Assembly (NCBI GenBank): GCA_902806565.1
Contig: CADCXA010000021.1
Location: 620,001-684,000 of the forward strand
From: Hypoxylon rubiginosum
Lineage: Eukaryota; Ascomycota; Sordariomycetes; Xylariales; Hypoxylaceae
DNA: 64,000 nt
Direction: 5' to 3'
Below the pieces are notes generated by a model that had not been told where the DNA came from, ran no database searches, and was given only the letters and a program-made list of their open reading frames with translations. Positions within the stretch are counted from its first letter, which is position 1. Each line of letters begins with the position of its first letter. Below are positions 40,375-53,079 of the stretch, piece by piece. The position numbers were made by a program, and so were the translations under genes.

Positions 40375-40530
40375 ACAAACTCGAAGAAGGAGGGGGAAAA
40401 GAAGAAGAAGAAAAAATAATAATAATAAAATAAAACCAATTAAGAGGAGGGAAAATAGGGAAAGGAGAAGAAGGAAAAGAAGAAGGAAAAAGCTGACGCC
40501 CCACCAGCAGCAGCAGCGGCAGCAGCAACA
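40375..40530. repeat. Polypurine tract followed by CAG-type repeats
   Basis: From 40375 to about 40492 the plus strand is almost all A and G (GAAGAAGGAGGGGGAAAAGA and similar), interrupted by an AATAAT run. It is followed by CCAGCAGCAGCAGCGGCAGC at about 40501-40520. The mirror-like purine tract could form triplex (H-) DNA. The open frames over it are Lys/Arg-rich artefacts. Confidence 0.75.
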
Positions 40531-43500
40531 TAATAATACCACCTCTTACATTTCTGCTGACTTCTCTCTCCTCTCTCTCGCGCATCTGGCCGACCATTTC
40601 AACCTTATTCCAGTGAGGTTGCTCCCTTCGCATACCCATAGTCCATCCTTCGACTCAACGGTATCACCTTAACTGCATCGCATCTACGCTTGCGCCTGCG
40701 CATGCAGTCTTGGACTTTGTCGGCAACATCCACCAGGGCGTTCTGTGGTGTATGCACAATCTGCCCGAGCCGGCAAGCCGAGCAGCCAGCCAACAAGCCT
40801 ACCCGAAGGTGATCCACGCCCTCGGGACAAGCCACTGTTGCATTTTTGGGAGATTGGGAACCTGGCCGCCTTACGCTTCGTGGTCTGAAACTCGTACTCA
40901 CCCTGGTTTTTCTTGAGAGGACAAGAGCGGGATCGTGTCGAGGAGTAGGCTGCAGAGGGCTGCAGTCCAAGAATTTAAAGGATCTGGGTGCATTGTTATT
41001 GTTTGCCCAATCACTCACTCGCTGGCCACATCTCGAAACTACATATACCTAGGTATATATACATACTTACTTACCTTACTCGGTTGCGTAGGCGTCACCG
41101 GACGGACCGAAGAAAAAGGATCGGTTCGGCTAGAAACCATAGGTACTGTTTTCCCACGAGGGCGGCACAGCGAAGCCTTTCTGAACCTAATTGTCTGCAA
41201 AAAAAATTAAAAAAAAGAAACAACGCCGCCGAGACACAGCCGGGCCATTCCCGTCATCATTACCACCATCATCATCACCGCCAGACATTGTCACCGCCAG
41301 GGCGTGTCCTCAGGTGTCCTAAAGTGTCCTCAGGTGTTCTCAAGCTACAGAGTGTTCCAGTCGTCACGATATACCGAACCCACAACCCTACAACATAGTG
41401 TCTCTCACAGAATCTGCTTGTTCTACTCTACTCTCATACCGCGATCAGCTCGAGCGCAACACGAGAGCGCGATACAGGATCGCAAAAGCACTGTAAGCCG
41501 CGCCACCCATTCCCTCACACCAACACATGCGCACACATACAGACACATATACACATATATACACAAATAACATAACCTACATATCTTTCCCCCGCCTCGC
41601 GTGCGTACCTAATTACTTATACGTGTTTTATGAGGGTAGATAAGGTACCTTGGCAGTCGAGACGATACTGAGTTTAAAATCGCCAAGGAGCCCAAGGAGC
41701 GCAGAGGGGAAAGATAGGTACCAGAAGAGACCTTTACTTGCTGCAATCTCTTAAGCCTAAAAAGCGTCCGGAATTCTAAAAAGTGCCTACGCATTGCATT
41801 TACCATTTTACGCATTACACGCATACAACCTATTACAATCTATTTTGCAACCCATACAACCTGGAAATTCATACATCCAATACACCATACAGCGCGCATC
41901 AGCAGCATCAGCAGCACCACCACCACCACCACAGCTCCAGCAATCCCATTAACAGTCGTTTCGACCGAATCAGATCGGGTCCTTCCTTCTGCGGCCCATT
42001 CTGCGACCTTAGGCCTACCATCCTGACGGGATTCCGCCATTGCCCATTAGGCGCGAGGTACACGACCAAACTTTGACCTGATTGGAACAAAACGAACCCG
42101 CCTTTGCTCGAAGAAAAAAAAATTAATGCCCCCCAGTTCCTTAACCGTTACCTACTAATGTTGCCAAATTTGAAGATCAGTACTTGCAACCTTCAATAAT
42201 AACTCCGTGCGACACAACCTCTTTTTCGTCCCCAATTCAACCTATATCGTCGCATAACATAAAAATTTACCCAAGTTGCGACAGCTGCGTTAGGAAGATT
42301 TTCACTTGATCCTAATTCGTAGTTAGGGTTGTTAATTTTTTCTTTTCTCTTCCTCTTCCTCTTCTCGGTGGCCATACCATCGTCTCACTACTTCCTATCG
42401 CCATCTCACAATCTGACCAACAACATAACAATCGACCGCAGCTGGGAGAAACTATATCCTGTTAGTGAGATCATCCAACCGCTCTAGCCACTCCGCAGGT
42501 AGAATCGACTTTTTTTTTATTTTATTACTCGGTTAGCGGTTCAATAGCTCATGCTAAGAGAATCGTTTTTGCTGTCTGGAAACCGCCTTCGCCAGCAAGT
42601 TCCCACACCCTACGCCCGCAGTAGTTCAACCGCCATCGGTTCCGTTCTTTTGATTTTGGTCCACCGCCGCGAATCACCGTTGTCATTAGCCCACCCCGGA
42701 AAGCAACGCTGCCGCTAGGGTATTGCTAGCTCTAGTTAGTCATTCGGGAGGGGAAGTAAAAAAAAATAAAAAAAAAGAGGTACGTCTCACATCATAGCTG
42801 AATCTCTAGAGCTAGGCCTCTGCTAGGCTTCTGGGTCTTTTATTTGCCTCTTGCCCGAGGTCTTGGTCAAGTGGCCGAGTCCATAACCACCTGAAACTGC
42901 CTGACCTTGCGCCGGGTGCGTCAGCGAGGCTCGAATCAACTTAGACGTATATATACGGAAGTCGATTGGAGCTATCTGGGGGCACCTTTAACAATGGATC
43001 TTCGCAGTCAAGTAAAAGAATTGCCTGTCTTCCCAATCCTCTCATCCTCGCATTCCCATTCCCGTCACCCTTGCAAACTGCGGGTCCTGCTCCGCTTCCA
43101 GAACTGCAACTGCATAGCTGTTGTCGTCCATGGGCTCCCTGTCCCTGGCTCCAACATCGAGCTAGGCATACACACACGTACATATATATACATACATGCA
43201 AACGAGAGCGTACACGTACGTACTTGTATACGTGCTAAAAACTGCTGGCAACTCGTCGGTCAAGGTGACCGACTGGCTTGACCTCTACACACTATCCTAC
43301 CTCCTTCACTATCTCAGGTATCTACATATCTACATACTTGCCCAGCTACACGCCGAAGCTACCTTACTACCTCACACCTACTTACCTACCTACCTACTTC
43401 CCAGTCTACATGGCTAAACTTCTCGATTCTTTTAGACATCGACCTACTTACAATTCGAAGTCTCGCCATTGGTTGTTCGCTGAGCATAGTCTCTAGCAGA

Positions 43501-43550
43501 TCGCGGTTAGTACCGTCTAGTTTGTTTGAATTGGTGTCGTATATTATATA

Positions 43551-43560
43551 TATATAAAAG
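43551..43560 (+). promoter_or_regulatory. Possible TATA box (TATATAAAAG)
   Basis: A canonical TATATAAAAG lies about 840 bp upstream of the Zn2Cys6 start codon, followed by GGAAGCCC and then CT-rich sequence. If used, it implies a leader of roughly 800 nt containing upstream ATGs. Position and function are inferred. Confidence 0.3.
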
Positions 43561-44400
43561 GGAAGCCCGTATCGTATAAGTTTTTACGGAACTCGTAAAT
43601 GGGCGTATATGGATCTTGGGGATTCGTTTTAACCTGGATCCCGTCGCGATCCCATTCCCTTACTAAAAACCGTTTTTCTATATTTTGACCATTTGCTAGT
43701 TCCTTTTACTCGGGGCCCATTCCAGCTAACGGACTAGCTAGGCTTTTCCAAGATTCTCTTGCAGCAGCCCCCAAGGGCCGTCCAAGGGTCATCCCGCAAT
43801 CAAAATATAGAAGAGTCAGGGCCCCTTCTCTTCCTCCCGGCACTACAGACTCCGCCGTCTTGTGTTAAGGTTCATCCCCTTCCACCACGGTTGGCCCCGC
43901 CATTCCACCTCAAATTTCCTGCGCCGCCGTTCTATGCGCAGCCCAAGTTCATCCTCTTCTTACTTACTCATTTCCCTCCCTGACTTGGCTCTATTATTAC
44001 ATTTTCTACTGCTCTTCTAGAATTAATGCAGGTGGCGCCCCTATAATACGCTCCTTTCGGCCCCCCCCTTCCCCGGTTGCGTGCGTTCTCGGCAGACCAT
44101 ATAAACTCCCACCAGATCGGTTCCGTGTATGCGCATCTAGCGATTGATGCGCCCGAGTTTCGCCACGCATCTCCCCCGAATATTTAAAATAATTAACGCC
44201 GCCTTCTTCTACTGCACTCGTCCCTACTTGGGATTTTGTGCATTCGAAAAAGGAAATATCAGGGTGCTTCCAACCCCGAAACACGCGCCGCCTCAAGACG
44301 TCGCCAAAAAAAACCACTTATCCCCTTCCCGGCTACTACGTGGTTTAACTGCCCCCCCGAAACTTCACCCTGGCGCCCCTAAGCGTCCTTTTAACGTAGC

Positions 44401-45671
44401 ATGGCAGACGACCGTCGAAATAGAGGACATCCGCTAAGGCACGAACAAATCGACGAATCTCAGTATCCACCAGTTCCTGGCGAGGAAGACGACCGCGCAA
44501 GAGCCATTCCCTATCATCCATCGCAAATGGCGGCAAGCACGGTAAGATTACCGTCTATTCAAGACCCCCATGGCACCTATTCGACGGAGAGTAGAAGCTG
44601 GAATCCAAGAGTCAGCAGCTACGGCGCTTCACCTAGCTCTACCAATGGTTACCCTCCTCCGCCCAGCAGCGCACATGCGCCGTCCAGTACTGGTTACTCT
44701 CCCCCAGGCGGCAGCAGCGCATATCAACCACCAACTTCGTATCTTTCACAAGTACACACTCCGGCCCCGGATCCAAGAGCACCAGGCTATCATGCAGATC
44801 CAAGAGCATCGCCGTATTACGCAGGTTATAGCACACCCAGTCCGTATGATATCGCATATCGGGGAGACCGCGGCCCTCCGGCTTACCCTCCTAATTACAC
44901 ACGAGAGTTAGCCGGAGGGGTCGCTGCGATGCCGCAGTCTGCCCCGCGGCAACGAACTTCGATTGCTTGCAGATATTGTAGAAGGAGGAAGGTAAGACTG
45001 AGTTCTATGGCCGAGGGTATTTACGTCATTGTCTAACTAGAGCATAGATACGTTGCAGTGGCTACCAGAATTCTCCCGGCGGAAAATGCACAAATTGTAT
45101 CAAGATGAACCAAGAATGTGTCTTTCAGCCGGTATCCTCGTCCTCTTCCACTGCTTTTGTTCCTGTTTCAGCGCTACCAAACGGCATCCCGCCAGGTACC
45201 CAACTCTTTGGCGCCTATGGACAACCGCTAGGAGGCCCTTCGACCCTTGCCCCAGCTGGCAGTTATCAAGCTACAAATCCTCAGTACGATCAGCCACTAC
45301 CATCGCCGACTGGTTCGTATGCATCTTTTTCGGAGGAGAGGCCCGAAGTGAGCAGGCGGCGACCGAGACCTTCGGACGACGAGCACGGAGTACGTTTACC
45401 ACCTCCAAGTACGTTTCCCGACGACAATCCTCGACGACGCTCCCCTTCTTCTAGCGGTAGCCCGAGCCATTTACAACCATTATCTCAACTACAGGCCCAG
45501 CCGTCTCCGTACGCTGGTTATGATAGTAGGACACCACCACCGAGGGGAAGTCCGTCTGGCCCTCCGGCAGGGACCAGTAATGCAAATTCCGTGATGAGTC
45601 TAGAACACATAGTGGGCGGGGATATCGATCAGAAGATGCTAGGTCGCTTGAATCGGCGACCGCAGCAGTAA
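44401..45671 (+). CDS. Zn2Cys6 fungal transcription factor, two exons
   Basis: Exons 44401-44991 and 45048-45671 with a 56-bp phase-0 intron (GTAAGA..CATAG) give 404 residues. The intron falls inside the zinc cluster: CRYCRRRK joins to IRC, then GYQNSPGGKCTNCIKMNQEC, so the six cysteines are at about 190, 193, 200, 211, 214 and 221 with spacing CX2CX6C..CX2CX6C. The fold binds two zinc ions and recognises DNA in the nucleus. The cluster is central, unlike the usual N-terminal position. Pro/Ser/Tyr-rich disordered segments lie on both sides, and the C-terminus has a short conserved-looking stretch (MSLEHIVGGDIDQKMLGRLN). No fungal-specific regulatory domain (PF04082 type) is evident in what remains. 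The ATG begins MADDRRNRGH with no earlier in-frame alternative seen. Target genes are unknown. Confidence 0.92.
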
Positions 45672-46884
45672 AAAATATCGCAATACATGGCAGCCACCGG
45701 ATGGCAAAATTTCAGTATACGGTTGTCGAAAGTCTAGAGGAAGACTCTAGATGGCTGCTGGCGGCTAGATGGAACGACTAGGTCGGCTACATTTGCGGCG
45801 GGGTTTCGGTACTCTCTAATGGTTTTCCATTTTACGAATTAAGGACACTCTAAGCGATATTTGCATTTTACACATCAGGGCGGCGGCGACAAATTCGAGG
45901 GCGTACAACGCGGTCATCTGAGGATGAGCACAAACTTCGAGGATGGGCCGCTCGGAAGACCACTTAGACCACTTCCAGTTTGGCAACAAACCTGATCATA
46001 GCGTATTGTCTATTTGCTTTTCACAGCGGTTCTCCGCATGCGTCTAATTCTTTTTTCGCTTTTTATTTTTTAAAAAAGACGGTCGAGTTATGGGGAGAAG
46101 AGAAGAAGATTGGTTCGCCTCACGGCACAAATCGAGTATCGGTGGTTGCTTTGGTTCTATCACATGCTTTCCTAGGAGCATCGTCAATTCTACCCTTATT
46201 GCTATAGCATAATTCAGACATGATCTGGACGAGGGGTGGGCTTTGCTGCCCTATTTGTTGTTGTTTTCAGAGAAAAAGAAAAGAAAGTTTTAATGAATGC
46301 GTTTGTAATCACATGAATCTACGATGATCGAGGACGGTGTAGATCTTGCTCTATTTTGTTTATAAGCTAAATACCATGCATGGTAGCAGTAACATGGTGA
46401 GAAATTCAAGCACGATGTCCAGATTCAGAAACGATGACCATAGATAGAAAGATGGCCAGACTGCCAGACTGCCAGGCCAGGTGAAGAAGGAGGGGATACT
46501 TAGCCATGTTTCTAACCCTCCCCCCCGCTAGACAGAAGATGATGTGAGAGGCTTAAGCTCAGGGACTGGAACTAGGACGATAGGGGTGCTCGGGTGCTTT
46601 GTCAGGCCCGAAAGCAGTGGAACCCGTCTTGGGTGGATACCCGGGGCCAGGTTTTGATAAGGAAGGGCTGGAATTTGTTGGCATTTCTGGCCATGGATGC
46701 TACTGTACCACTGGCACCACAGTCGCGGAATAAGACCCGGGCAGGCTTTTAGGTGGTAATTTTTAAGCATTGGCAGCGGTATCCCGGTCGCCGTTACGTC
46801 CTGGAGACCTTAGCGACACATTACACGCATACGCCAGCGGCATCGTGACCTCGCACTGGCAATCGTGAGGCCTAGGCGTTTAGG

Positions 46885-46930
46885 CGTAGAAGAAGGGGGA
46901 GGAGGAGGAGGAGGAGGAGAGGGGGGGCGG
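46885..46930. repeat. G-rich GGA repeat
   Basis: GGGGGAGGAGGAGGAGGAGG followed by AGAGGGGGGGCGGG. It has the run structure of a G-quadruplex on the plus strand. Confidence 0.8.
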
Positions 46931-49900
46931 GAAAACAACACAACCTTCTACACGACCCGGGTTCCCCATACAAGTTAGCAAGATTTCTTGGGACCAATCT
47001 CTTCCTGCGGGACAGGTGACGAAAACGGGTAGGTAGGCAAGCTGTGCTAAGGTAATAAAAACGATGCGTGGAACAAGATTGAGGGTATATTACCGGGTAG
47101 GTCTGGTAGGTCTGGTAGGTCTAGGTATGCATGTATGTATTATGTAGGTGACAATAAGTATCGACTCTTAAGTAACAACATATACGGTAAAGCGGTTGGA
47201 GTAAGGGTATCACCCAACCGTATATGAGAAAGCACCCAACGTAAAGAGAGAGAGAGACCTACATAAAGCTGGCTAGCCTCTTACGAAGTAGAGCCCGCGA
47301 CATGAAAAACATTCTAGTAGTACCATAGTATAGCTCGGCGGGATGCTGAGGGGGAGACCCCTGAGCTACCGTAGATACCCTGACTGCCTGAATCGTGAAC
47401 TGGCAGAACGGGGCACACAGCTAGCGGTTAGTCAAGCCGAGAGAGGGATCAGCTAAGCTGCTAGTTACCTAAATAGCTAGCTAATCGGCAGCTGAACGAA
47501 CTTCGTATTACCACGACGCATTATACATGTTTTGTTTTATTTGTTTTTGTTTTTATTTTTTAAAATTGCGAACTCACTGAATCGCAGGGTGGCGCTACGC
47601 TTCTAGTCAGTCATGTTATGTAGTGCTGTTATAGACATGCTGCGTACACGTAATACGTACGTATGTACCATTTCTGTACATACCACATGCAGGAGGTAGG
47701 TATGTATGTAGATACTAGAGCAAGAAAAACACAAAATACAAACCCCTGTCACTCAGCCCGGTCACCGATAGTTGGGCGGGAACGAGATGCGATCCTTCGG
47801 CAAGCATTGTTGTGTACCTACCGGTAGTACTACTAGGCATGTAACTTGGAGGCTTTGGGGTGGATGGGGAGGGGAGGATGCTCGGGAGGATCACTGTCTC
47901 GCCGCCTTTTCTCACGAGACCCTATCTTACATAGATCTACCTTGTTGCATAGCACGCTTCCCCCCTCTTCCTTAGGTATCCTGTATCACAAAATCGAGAC
48001 AAGATGGAAGCGAAGCCATCACCAGACCAGACAAACAGTACGTAGGGAGGAACGAGACCCCAGTTTTTACCTGCATACCTAAGAGACATATCACGTACAT
48101 ACATGAACATAGTCCCCCTCCATAAGATCCCTTAAGACCCCTAAGATCCCTAAAATCCCTAAGCCCCCTAGGCCAAGGGCCCCCTCTTCCAGGTTGTTGA
48201 ACACTAAAAGTTTAAGATTCTGGCGGACTCTGTGGGACGCGGCGGATGACGCCACGTACCGTACCGAGCCCGAAACTTTACGTTTGCGTCGTTTCTCCAT
48301 CGTCCGGAATCTTTTTTTATTATTCTCTTCCCTAAAGGTAAATTACTTTTTGCTTTCCTTGATCGTGCAACTTGAAACTAATAAGGGGAAGAAGCGGAGA
48401 TAGGCGACAGGCGAGGCGGAACGAGACGAGGTGGAGGGTCCCACCAGTATGGGCATTGGGCGAGGCAGACAAGCCTTGGGGGAAAAGAAACAAGAAGAAC
48501 TCCATATATATACTATGGGGATGTCACCACTAAACTACCATAGTAGCGTAAGAAGGAAAAAAAGGGAAACCCACGAGGCGCTATTTGCCTTCAAGGTTTC
48601 TGCCAGAAAGGAAGACAAGTTTGTTTTTGTGTACCTAGGTATCCCTTGGATGACTAAGTTTGTGTATTATTTTTCCTCTAGGTTTGTGTTGCTTGACGGG
48701 ACGAACTGGTCTAGTGCTTTAGCCGCGTTGGCTTTCTGGAGACATGACACAAACATCTGTAAAATCCGCTAAGGGGAGGTAACGTGTACCGTAACATACC
48801 TTCTAACGACAAGTAAATCGTATGGACGGAGAGAATTCAGCTTCTACCACGGAAGTTCGACACGTATACGAAGTATAACTCTGCCCCCCAGGGCGCTTCT
48901 CAGGAGACAGACGTCTTGTCAGTGAACCATACATGCGTCAACCCCCTTCGACCTAAGCTAGTGGCTATGACGAAATCGTCTTCCGGTCCATACCTCCAGA
49001 CTGACTCTCCTACGAAATATACAGCATCTCGATCCAGAACCCAGTACATACCTCCTTTTCCGATACTCTATCTAAGAACCAACGGCATCCGGAAACGATA
49101 TATCATGATTCCTTGACCACTCCCGTCTACGGAGTCTACAATAGTAAATATACGCAGAATAGACCCGCGCAGTCCGTAACTTCGACGGTTCCCCCAATAT
49201 ATGAAGAGGCCAATGGAAACATATCCTACTATAACCGCCGTAATAAAACAATCTACTAAGAGACCAACACCTAATGGCACGTTGCCTCCAAAACGAGAAG
49301 CTTTGCCCCTTTCCCCGATACCATATCCATGCGTACCACGAATTAGCCCAGCGATATTACAGAAAAACAACGTAGGTATCTATGGATGGCAATAAAAAAG
49401 ATTCTATAAGGCCATTGGCTTAGGTGGTGGCTTGACAATGTGCTGCCAGCTACTTCTGGCTACTTGCCTAGATAGGGGTCTCGGTTACAATGCGAGGTGC
49501 CTCCAACTTGTCACGGTTCGCTCGGTTCTGCAATTCCTATGCAAGCAGCCTTGCTATTATTAACCATGCCAAGAAAATAGGATTGGAACAAAATGGCAAG
49601 ACAGGAGTAGTTTAGGAGATGGTTATTTGCGAGCGGGTGAGTACATGATTTTTCGTCTTTGTTGGAACGGCCTGATGGACTTGATATTTACTTGAACCTC
49701 TATCGTTGCCTGTCTCCTACCCAATGCCATTCGATGGCGTCGACGGAGACATTCGCTTAAACAATACTTCCGAGCTTTGTTCCCCGTTGCCTGATAGTTC
49801 GTGACAGTTATAACGATAAGTCATATTTCCTCGAATGTACCTGTTAATAGGTTAATGTCTCGGGTGATTTTAGTTTCTGGTCACAGTTGACGCTTCGGAT

Positions 49901-50969
49901 TACCGCCGAATTCTACGATATCGGTATACGGTCGTTGGTGGATTTCGAGACTGGTACATCTAACCAGACCAAGGCTCCTCCAAACCTCGCAGATCCGGCT
50001 AGAATTAATCCTCTCGAGTCGAGTTCACCGTGTACAGTTCAACCCAGTTAGCCAATGACGATACGGTGGCTGAACGAGAGCAATGTTACCTCGATCGAAT
50101 ATACGTCCTTCAGAGCATTTCCTAACAAGAGAATTGCGCTTGGGATTCTGCTAGTGGAGGAAGTAACCATGGCCTCAGAAGACACAAGCATCCATCCCCC
50201 ACCCCTCGTATGGATGCCAATCGCGTTGCAACAAGAGCTACGATGTCCGAGGAGATACAGCTGCTAGATTCGGAGATGGATGCCGCAGTATACTCAGCGT
50301 TACACTCCGGCAAGATAGTCCGAGGCTGCAAAATGCCGATTGAAACCGACTGGTTCAGCTGGTTTCATGGGTTCGGGAGCAATAGCTTTTTCTATATTGC
50401 CAATATGAGCAGAAAATCAGGCGTCAAGTGACAGGCCCGGCTGACCACATTGTCCTTTATTAGGAAACCCCAAACGAACTCCTACGGCGACCTACAGCAT
50501 ACGGGCTGTCCGTACTTTCTTTCCCATGGCACATATCTTTCCTATACCCGGCCGGACCTGTGCAGACCGGCGGAATATTGAAGAATAATCTCCAAACCAG
50601 ACCCTGAGGGATGGAAGAAGCTGGCTGAATACCGTCATTTTCCCATGCCCTCTATCGAGCCCTAGGCGATATGTTCTACCAATATTTCGAGCCCTCCCTA
50701 TGTTACGCAGCGTTTCGCGAGTCACTAGACGAGTTATGGGGCTACAAATTACCATATCATGAACGCTTTTGTGTATTTTTAATTCACAGCATGCTACGTT
50801 CTATGGATGATAGACGATAGACCTATTTTGTTGCTCGAGTAGCTCATGCTGCCGTATAAGGGTACAGTGCTGCCACACGGCTTCAGGCACTACGGTAAGA
50901 GTGGAAAGAGTGGTGGCGACACGCCTGGTCGTATTTCACATACTAGTAACTGCGGAGGATAATATATCA

Positions 50970-50991
50970 ATATATATATATATATATATAC
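50970..50991. repeat. TA dinucleotide microsatellite
   Basis: Eleven TA repeats within a moderately AT-rich surround. Confidence 0.9.
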
Positions 50992-52336
50992 CATTATTAT
51001 CGAGGAGAGTAATCAAAGGAGCTAGTTATCTGGAGAAAAATCAAGCAAGTTGAAGTAGCTAGATAATATCATAGACTCGAGCCCCCTAGACAAATGCAAT
51101 TGCATTCACATGGCACTTAATCATGATGTATCGATTCTTTGGCTTCCAACTCAGGTACCTAGGTAGACATATGTCAATGCATACTGGTAGCCACAGATGC
51201 TCAACCTCGTAATGCTAAAAGAGACATCTAGGTAGATTGATTGGTAGACACTGCTGCTCTCGATGCGTAGGCTGCTCTCGATGCGTAGGCAGCTCTCGTT
51301 GACTTGAGGCTCGTTACAACGAGTCCATATGCAGACATATCCATCCCAGCTGCCTCTGAAGAACACCTCGTCTAGTCATTATTAACATATTTTCCTTTCT
51401 AGCTAATTACCCAAGATAATATGAGATCGAACAAATACTGCATTCAGCACCACTTCTCTGTTACGTCCCAGAGCTTGCCTGGTTCCTATTATACACGGAG
51501 GTAGCTAATGGCACCTCCTATCGTAAGGAATGAGAGGGGGCAACTAGTGGTTCCATAGGGATATAACTGGTGCTTCTATCGTATCTACCTAGTAGAGGGA
51601 AGAAATAAAGTGGTCGCTGACTGACATTTCGTTTTTGTTGTAAACAAATGTAATCTGCCGCACTCGTATCTCGCGCAATGTCCTCAGCTTTGGAATTGGA
51701 GTTACGAATCCATAGTGAGTGACTGTATATTATTCCCTCTCCGTTTTCGTTGCGACAGGATGTGTAAACGCTCCCAGCTCGGCGAGGGGAACAGCTTCGG
51801 TCTGCCTATCAGCATGCTGTGGTGTACTGATTACTCCGACGTGGTATCAAGATCAACTGCTACAGAAGCAATTGAGACGTGTGACGCTCATTTCTCACCA
51901 TTTAGGTTCGTCGTGATCCTAACCTATTAGCCACAGGGTTTCGTGCTGTTGAAACAGTTATCTGATACTACTTTGGGGACCTTGCAGTCGTAGGTTCGGT
52001 TATAAGCAAAGTACTCTCCTGCTACGCGTTAGTGATTTCACATATTAGGTACCCAGGCATTCAATGACAAGTATTGTCGAAGTTCATCGCGGGTGTGAGA
52101 AGATTTGGATCGCATATACCGGATATTCAATACAAAGGGGATGATGGGTCGGAATGGGAAGAAACTATCCGTAACAACCCAAAAGGTCCGGGGGTGATGA
52201 TGAGGATGATTAGAAATGGAGGAAATTATTTCGGTATAATAAAAATGGTATTGTCGAAAAGTGATTGAAGTGCCTACCTGTCATGTAGAGGTAGATGTAT
52301 TGTTGAAGCAAAAAAGAAAAAAAAAGAAAAAGGAAT

Positions 52337-52475
52337 TGTCAGGGGTCGGATTCGAACCGACGTCTTCTTAGTGGGTCTTTCATCTACTTTGGCCTAAGTG
52401 GACATACGGGAAGCTCCAGGGAACCGGAATGGATATCGAGTATGGCCATAATACAAATGAGCTAAGTATCCAGAA
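52337..52475 (-). tRNA. tRNA-like element, probably interrupted or a pseudogene
   Basis: The minus strand has a perfect T-arm, GTCGG TTCGAAT CCGAC (52345-52361), which contains the pol III B box GGTTCGAATCC, followed by CCCTGACA as a 3' acceptor strand and then, 7 bp further on, a T-rich run suited to pol III termination. About 100 nt upstream is TTAGCTCATTTG, close to the A-box consensus. However, no strand complementary to CCCTGAC is found upstream, the D-stem partner GAGC is displaced by about 45 nt, and no clean anticodon loop can be drawn. It is either a tRNA with a large insertion, a decayed tRNA, or a tRNA-derived repeat. The amino acid is not assignable. Confidence 0.35.
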
Positions 52476-53079
52476 TCACCTAGACGACTTCACCAATGAG
52501 CACCTAACGAAAGTTTACAATGCTATTAGGATATATAACCTTTTGGTTGGCCTGCGGTAACCAGGGACACTTTGGTACAAGTTACATCTGTCACTGCCAA
52601 GCCAGCTGCCTTCCCCCGTCCCCATCATTCGTCTGTTGCCTGGCGAGTATCTCGGTACCGGCACTGTCGTAGGGGGTGCTAAATGCTGGGTGCTGGGTGC
52701 TAAGTGCTAAGTACTTAGATACCTCTTCGCCATAGGATAGATATGGAAGGAACCGACAGCTCATATTCTAATACTGCTACCGACTCCGGAATCACATAGT
52801 ATCAGCTTGATAATTTGACATAGTGCGACTGAGATTAGCAACATAAGGGTATATATACTAAGGTTGTTGGCCGTTTCTTCGACTCGTTGACCATTGAGTT
52901 CGTGGCCGTACAGACAAGCCTATATAGTTCGTGAACAGGCATTTCGCATGTGGCGACAGCTTGGTCTACACGGTATCGATTTTCATTATGATAGAAAAGC
53001 TTCTTCTATGATCTATCCTGTATACGTGTAATTAAGTGATCCTAATTCGACCCTCGCTAAATATAGCTCTTCTATATTT

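Larger units (their letters stand above)
38356..44400. other. Long non-coding stretch upstream of the Zn2Cys6 gene
   Basis: About 6 kb without a supported gene. It holds TACCTAGGTA palindromes at 38782 and 41046, an ATCCAG-type degenerate repeat (39570-39663), a 9-bp repeat (40215-40267), a polypurine tract with adjacent CAG repeats (40375-40530), a CAC run (41914-41932) and CT/AC-rich runs. The last 900 bases are pyrimidine-rich, as is usual for fungal promoters and leaders, and belong to the transcription factor. Such long, simple-sequence-rich upstream regions are common for fungal regulators; none of the frames here resembles a protein. Confidence 0.5.
45672..53079. other. Gene-poor 7.4-kb stretch
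   Basis: No gene is well supported. It contains the 3' flank of the Zn2Cys6 gene, a G-rich GGA repeat (about 46885-46930), TACCTAGGTA palindromes at 48632 and 51156, a TA dinucleotide run (50970-50991), a GTGCTAA/GTGCTGG repeat (52679-52712) and the tRNA-like element at 52337. Between 49068 and 49370 a minus-strand frame of 100 codons has one membrane-like hydrophobic run, and 49875-50430 has coding-looking pieces split between frames; these are possible relics only. Confidence 0.45.

Noticed and set aside
40280..40672. Overlapping open frames on both strands, Lys/Arg-rich on plus and Leu/Ser-rich on minus
   Set aside because: Produced by the 9-bp repeat, the polypurine tract and the CAG repeats, not by a coding gene.
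49068..49370. Minus-strand open frame of 100 codons with a hydrophobic segment (LLVDCFITAVIVGYVSIGL)
   Set aside because: One hydrophobic run alone is weak evidence; no family match and no clear splice partners. Left as a possible relic.
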